Origin: Betaproteobacteria bacterium
GTDB taxonomy: Bacteria > Pseudomonadota > Gammaproteobacteria > Burkholderiales > Casimicrobiaceae
Assembly (NCBI GenBank): GCA_013298145.1
Contig: JAAFJO010000001.1
Location: forward strand, 558,001 to 622,000
Length of the DNA stretch: 64,000 nucleotides
Direction: 5' to 3'
Position 1 is the first letter of the stretch; every line of letters starts with the position of its first letter. Under the pieces are notes generated by a model. The model saw nothing but the letters and a program-made list of their open reading frames with translations, did no database searches and was not told where the DNA came from. The position numbers and the translations under genes are program-made. Positions 61,013-64,000 of this stretch are shown here, piece by piece.

Positions 61013-62677
61013 TCACCGCCCCGACGAAGCAATCAACTCTTTCGCAAGCTTCTCCGTCGCCGACCCGACTTCGTGCCCACCGAGCATCCGCGCCACTTCT
61101 GCGACGCGCGCTTTCTTGTCGAGTGCGTTCACTGAAGTCGTCGGGCTCGTGCTGTTGTCGCGAGAGACGGTGAAGTGATGATCTGCGTGCGCGGCCACTT
61201 GCGGCATATGAGTCACGCACAGCACTTGTCTTCCGAGCATTTCGTCAGCGAGCGTTTGCAGCTTTCTTCCGACCTGCGCTGCGACTTTGCCGCCGACGCC
61301 AACGTCCACTTCGTCGAACACGAGCGTGGGCACCGAAGCGGCATCACCGCAGACAACAAGGATCGCGAGGGAGAGACGCGCTAGTTCGCCGCCGGAGGCG
61401 ACCTTCGCAAGCGGCGCAAAGGGCAAACTCGCATGCGAGCGGAATGCGAATTCGATGGATTCCGCACCCGTCGCCTCAATGGATGAAAGCGTCGAGAGTT
61501 GTGCGGCGAACGCAGCGTTTGCCATGGCAAGATCGGGCAGCCCTGCAGTCACGGCTGCGTTCAATTTTTTCGCCGCGGCTACGCGTTTTTTGGTGAGTGA
61601 TTTCGCGGCCACTTCCAGTTCACGATCCGCGACCTCAACGGCTTTTTCAAGCGCTGCGATGTCTTGTGACGCTTTGAGTTGCGTGAGCTTTTCTTCCGCT
61701 GATTTCCAATGCGCTTCTAATGCCTCAGGGCGCACGCGCAGCTTGCGTGCGATTGCGAAAAGCAGCGAAATACGCGATTCTGTTTCCTGCAAACGCTCAG
61801 GATCAAGGTTGAGTTTGCTCACGTAGGCGCGTAGCGACTGCGCGGCTTCGTCGAGTTGCACATTCGCCGATTCGATCAACTGACGCGCTTCGGAAAGGTT
61901 CGCATCCAGGCGCTCGCTCTGCACGAGTGTTCCCGTGAGCTGAGCAAGTTGCTCCGCAAGCCCGTCGTCATCCGCGATAGCGGTACGCGCTGCTTCTGCA
62001 GTTTGCAAAAGCTCTTTCGCATGGCTCAAGCGCGATTGCTCAATTGAAAGCGCGCTCCATTCTTCGGCGCTCGGCTTCGCTTCGCGAAGCTCGGAAACCT
62101 CAGTTTCGAGCACTGCACGTTCGCGTGCAATCACCTCAGACGCATTCTTCGCTTCCGTAAGCGCACGTTGTGCGAGCAGGCTCCGCTTGTGAGCCTCTCG
62201 CACGGCAGCCGCTTCATTCTGCGCATTGGCGAATCGATCAAGCAGCTCGCGCTGCGTGTTCGCGCGCATGAGCGCCTGGTGTTCGTGTTGTGCATGAAGC
62301 TCAAGTAGCAAGCCACCGATGTCGCGCAATTCGGCGACGGAGGCCGGGCGGCCATTGATGAGTGCGCGCGATTTTCCTGCCGCATCGATCACGCGACGAA
62401 GCACCACATTCTCGGCATCGGGCTCGTCCTGTGACGCAAGCCATGCGCGCGCCGCCGCGTTGTTCTGCAGATCGAATTCGGCGGTGATGTCGGCTTGCTT
62501 CTCACCCACACGCACGCTCGCGCTATCCGCACGCGCGCCGAGCGCGAGGCCGAGCGCATCCAACACAATTGATTTGCCAGCGCCTGTTTCGCCCGTGAGC
62601 GCAATCATGCCGCGCTCGAATTCAATATCGAGGCGATCAATCAAAACGAAGTTACGGATGGAGAGTTGGCGGAGCAC
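61013..62677 (-). CDS. recN: DNA repair protein RecN
   Basis: This SMC-like ATPase of 554 residues acts in double-strand-break repair. The Walker A is in IALTGETGAGKSIVLDALGL, a long coiled coil follows, and the C-terminal half has ASGGELARLSLAILVV, VFDEVDVGVGG and VLCVTHMPQVAAHADHHF. The start is a GTG at 62677, which is only five bases from a repeat border, so its upstream region is not native. nadK lies upstream on the same strand, the usual order. Confidence 0.97.
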   Translation of the reverse strand: MLRQLSIRNFVLIDRLDIEFERGMIALTGETGAGKSIVLDALGLALGARADSASVRVGEKQADITAEFDLQNNAAARAWLASQDEPDAENVVLRRVIDAAGKSRALINGRPASVAELRDIGGLLLELHAQHEHQALMRANTQRELLDRFANAQNEAAAVREAHKRSLLAQRALTEAKNASEVIARERAVLETEVSELREAKPSAEEWSALSIEQSRLSHAKELLQTAEAARTAIADDDGLAEQLAQLTGTLVQSERLDANLSEARQLIESANVQLDEAAQSLRAYVSKLNLDPERLQETESRISLLFAIARKLRVRPEALEAHWKSAEEKLTQLKASQDIAALEKAVEVADRELEVAAKSLTKKRVAAAKKLNAAVTAGLPDLAMANAAFAAQLSTLSSIEATGAESIEFAFRSHASLPFAPLAKVASGGELARLSLAILVVCGDAASVPTLVFDEVDVGVGGKVAAQVGRKLQTLADEMLGRQVLCVTHMPQVAAHADHHFTVSRDNSTSPTTSVNALDKKARVAEVARMLGGHEVGSATEKLAKELIASSGR

Positions 62678-62682
62678 AGTAC

Positions 62683-63040
62683 TTTTTGACGCAGATTACG
62701 CTGATTTCGCAGATTGACGCTGATTCGTTTTTCGCCACAGATTTACGCAGCTGAACACAGATTTTTCTCTTGAAGCTCCGCTTCGTTTTACGCGCCGCCA
62801 TTCTATTTTTCTGGATTCTTCTGACTCCGATTTCCGTGTTGCGTATACGTGAGTGCTTGCGCGCGAAAGCACGATTGCCTCCTGAAGTATGCGCACCCCA
62901 CTTCGACACAAGAAATCTGTGTCAATCTGCGAAATCAGCGTCAAAGAAGATCGAAAAAAGAATTCATTCCACAAAGCGAAAATCGAGGAACGATCCCGAA
63001 GCTGAAAATCTGTGTTCATCTGTGTAAATCTGTGGCAAAA
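62683..63040. repeat. Nested CACAGAT-family repeats filling the nadK-recN gap
   Basis: Outer arms are TTTTTGACGCAGATTACGCT near 62683 and AATCAGCGTCAAAG near 62933; further arms are TTTTTCGCCACAGATTTACG at about 62731 and ATCTGTGTAAATCTGTGGCA ending at 63038. A 140-bp insert (62765-62905) between them shows no coding signal. The repeat starts five bases from the recN start and ends three bases before the nadK stop codon. Confidence 0.88.
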
Positions 63041-63042
63041 GA

Positions 63043-63972
63043 TCACTTCTTCGCCACCGCCAAACCCTCCGGCGTCTCAGTCCAGCCGAGCTTTTCGCGA
63101 AGCGTGTGGTAGTAGTCGTAATCCAGCGGATGCCAGAGGCGCACGCGTTCGTCGGCGCGTTTGAGCGTGATCGAATCGCCTTCTTTGAGTTCCATGTAGT
63201 GATGGCCGTCGATGCTCGCGATGGCTTCGCGTGCGCGGGCGACCGTGACGCAAATTTCGGCATCGTCCGGCACCACGATCGGGCGATTGGTGAGGGCGTG
63301 TGGCGCAATCGGGACGATGGTGAACGCGTTCACCGTTGGCGCAATGATCGAGCCGCCTGCAGATAGCGCATACGCAGTCGATCCGGTCGCGGTAGAAATG
63401 ATCACGCCATCAGCGCGGAACCCATACGCAAATCGATTGTTCAGCGAAATTTCGAGATCAACGAGCGTGGTTGCGCCGCCGCGATTAACGACCACATCAT
63501 TCATCGCCAAATAGTGCACGCCGTTATCGCGCGATGCCGAGAGCAGCGTTCGCTTTTCTTCGCGATACTCGCCGCGCAAAATCTTCGGCAGCGTCGTGTC
63601 GATGTTCGCGAATGAGAGATCAGTCAAAAAACCCAGTCGCCCTTGATTCACGCCCACAATCGGCACGTCATACATCGCCAGTTGGCGCGCAATGGAAATC
63701 AAAGTTCCGTCGCCGCCGAGGGCAATCACCAAACCGCATTGCTCGCCGATGCCTTTCGCATCGAGGCGAGGAATCGATTTATTGCCGATTTCAATAGCGG
63801 TATTTTCTTCGAGCACGCCCTGATACCCGTGCGCCTTGAGAATTTTCGCTACTCGCTCTACGGGCTCTCGCATGTCGCGCACCTGCGCGCCCTCGCGGGG
63901 CGAAGGGCGCGCCGCAATTGCCACAGGGCAAGGCGGAAGCGGCGGGTAGGATTGAGGCGGGCGCAACGGCAT
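63043..63972 (-). CDS. nadK: NAD kinase
   Basis: NAD kinase makes NADP from NAD and ATP. The 309-residue frame has VAIAARPSPREGAQVRDMRE at the N-terminus, the ATP motif LVIALGGDGTLISIAR, VGVNQGRLGFLTDLSF, the substrate motif YLAMNDVVVNRGG and GVIISTATGSTAYALSAGGS. The first ten residues are proline-rich and the start may be slightly downstream. It precedes recN. Confidence 0.96.
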   Translation of the reverse strand: MPLRPPQSYPPLPPCPVAIAARPSPREGAQVRDMREPVERVAKILKAHGYQGVLEENTAIEIGNKSIPRLDAKGIGEQCGLVIALGGDGTLISIARQLAMYDVPIVGVNQGRLGFLTDLSFANIDTTLPKILRGEYREEKRTLLSASRDNGVHYLAMNDVVVNRGGATTLVDLEISLNNRFAYGFRADGVIISTATGSTAYALSAGGSIIAPTVNAFTIVPIAPHALTNRPIVVPDDAEICVTVARAREAIASIDGHHYMELKEGDSITLKRADERVRLWHPLDYDYYHTLREKLGWTETPEGLAVAKK

Positions 63973-64000
63973 ACGTGGATTTAATCACAGCATTTCGAGA

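Noticed and set aside
62770..63027. An 85-codon frame in the nadK-recN gap
   Set aside because: It runs through two repeat arms, has no ribosome site, and its only hydrophobic part is the unremarkable insert sequence.

Overview
The window is chromosomal DNA from a heterotrophic, aerobic betaproteobacterium-like organism. I infer this from the gene order dacA-dat-ybeD-lipB-lipA, hemC-hemD, grpE-dnaK and nadK-recN, the fused isobutyryl-CoA mutase IcmF, the LiuR-type leucine/isovalerate cluster, and a moderately GC-rich, codon-biased coding style. No genus can be named from sequence alone. I see no rRNA, tRNA, prophage, CRISPR array or complete insertion sequence.

Layout: 1-3.0 kb, 3' part of a thiolase and a fatty-acid oxidation multienzyme. 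3.1-6.5 kb, a degenerate alpha/beta hydrolase diverging from msrP, with msrQ further on. 6.7-12.0 kb, D-amino acid, peptidoglycan and lipoate genes (dadA, dacA, dat, ybeD, lipB, lipA). 12.1-19.3 kb, small redox genes, hemC, hemD, a 2-hydroxyacid dehydrogenase, a gamma-glutamyltransferase and an amidase. 19.4-24.2 kb, unknown or secreted proteins and an S9 peptidase. 24.4-27.7 kb, grpE and dnaK, separated by an inserted four-helix-bundle cassette. 27.7-31.6 kb, accessory genes: a REP-associated transposase with its REPs, a BrnTA pair with a frameshifted toxin, and a glutathione peroxidase. 31.7-34.4 kb, a sulfur/persulfide locus: persulfide dioxygenase-rhodanese fusion, CsoR-like repressor and two YeeE/YedE half-transporters. 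34.5-37.8 kb, icmF. 37.8-44.5 kb, a zeta-toxin pair and housekeeping or unknown genes. 44.8-60.8 kb, the liu cluster: liuR, thioesterase, liuA, carbonic anhydrase, thiolase, acyl-CoA dehydrogenase, liuB, liuC, liuD, liuE, with accessory insertions. 61.0-64.0 kb, recN and nadK.

The metabolic theme is branched-chain acyl-CoA oxidation. An 18-bp palindrome upstream of icmF recurs with one mismatch downstream of liuR, so isobutyryl/pivalyl-CoA rearrangement and isovaleryl-CoA oxidation are probably one LiuR regulon. LiuA, LiuB/LiuD, LiuC and LiuE then take isovaleryl-CoA to acetyl-CoA and acetoacetate. A beta-carbonic anhydrase in the cluster could supply bicarbonate to the carboxylase.

The most unusual property is the density of small repeats. 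I count at least five families: (1) an AT-rich inverted-pair element of about 90-100 bp, eight copies, one lying inside a conserved coding sequence; (2) CACAGAT-type repeats, ten loci, often abutting start or stop codons; (3) a GC-rich palindrome, two full copies plus one half copy read in frame inside icmF; (4) REPs around the transposase; (5) inverted repeats around the four-helix-bundle gene. Several form cassettes in which inverted repeats bracket one small gene, and two of these genes take their start codon from, or directly beside, the repeat.
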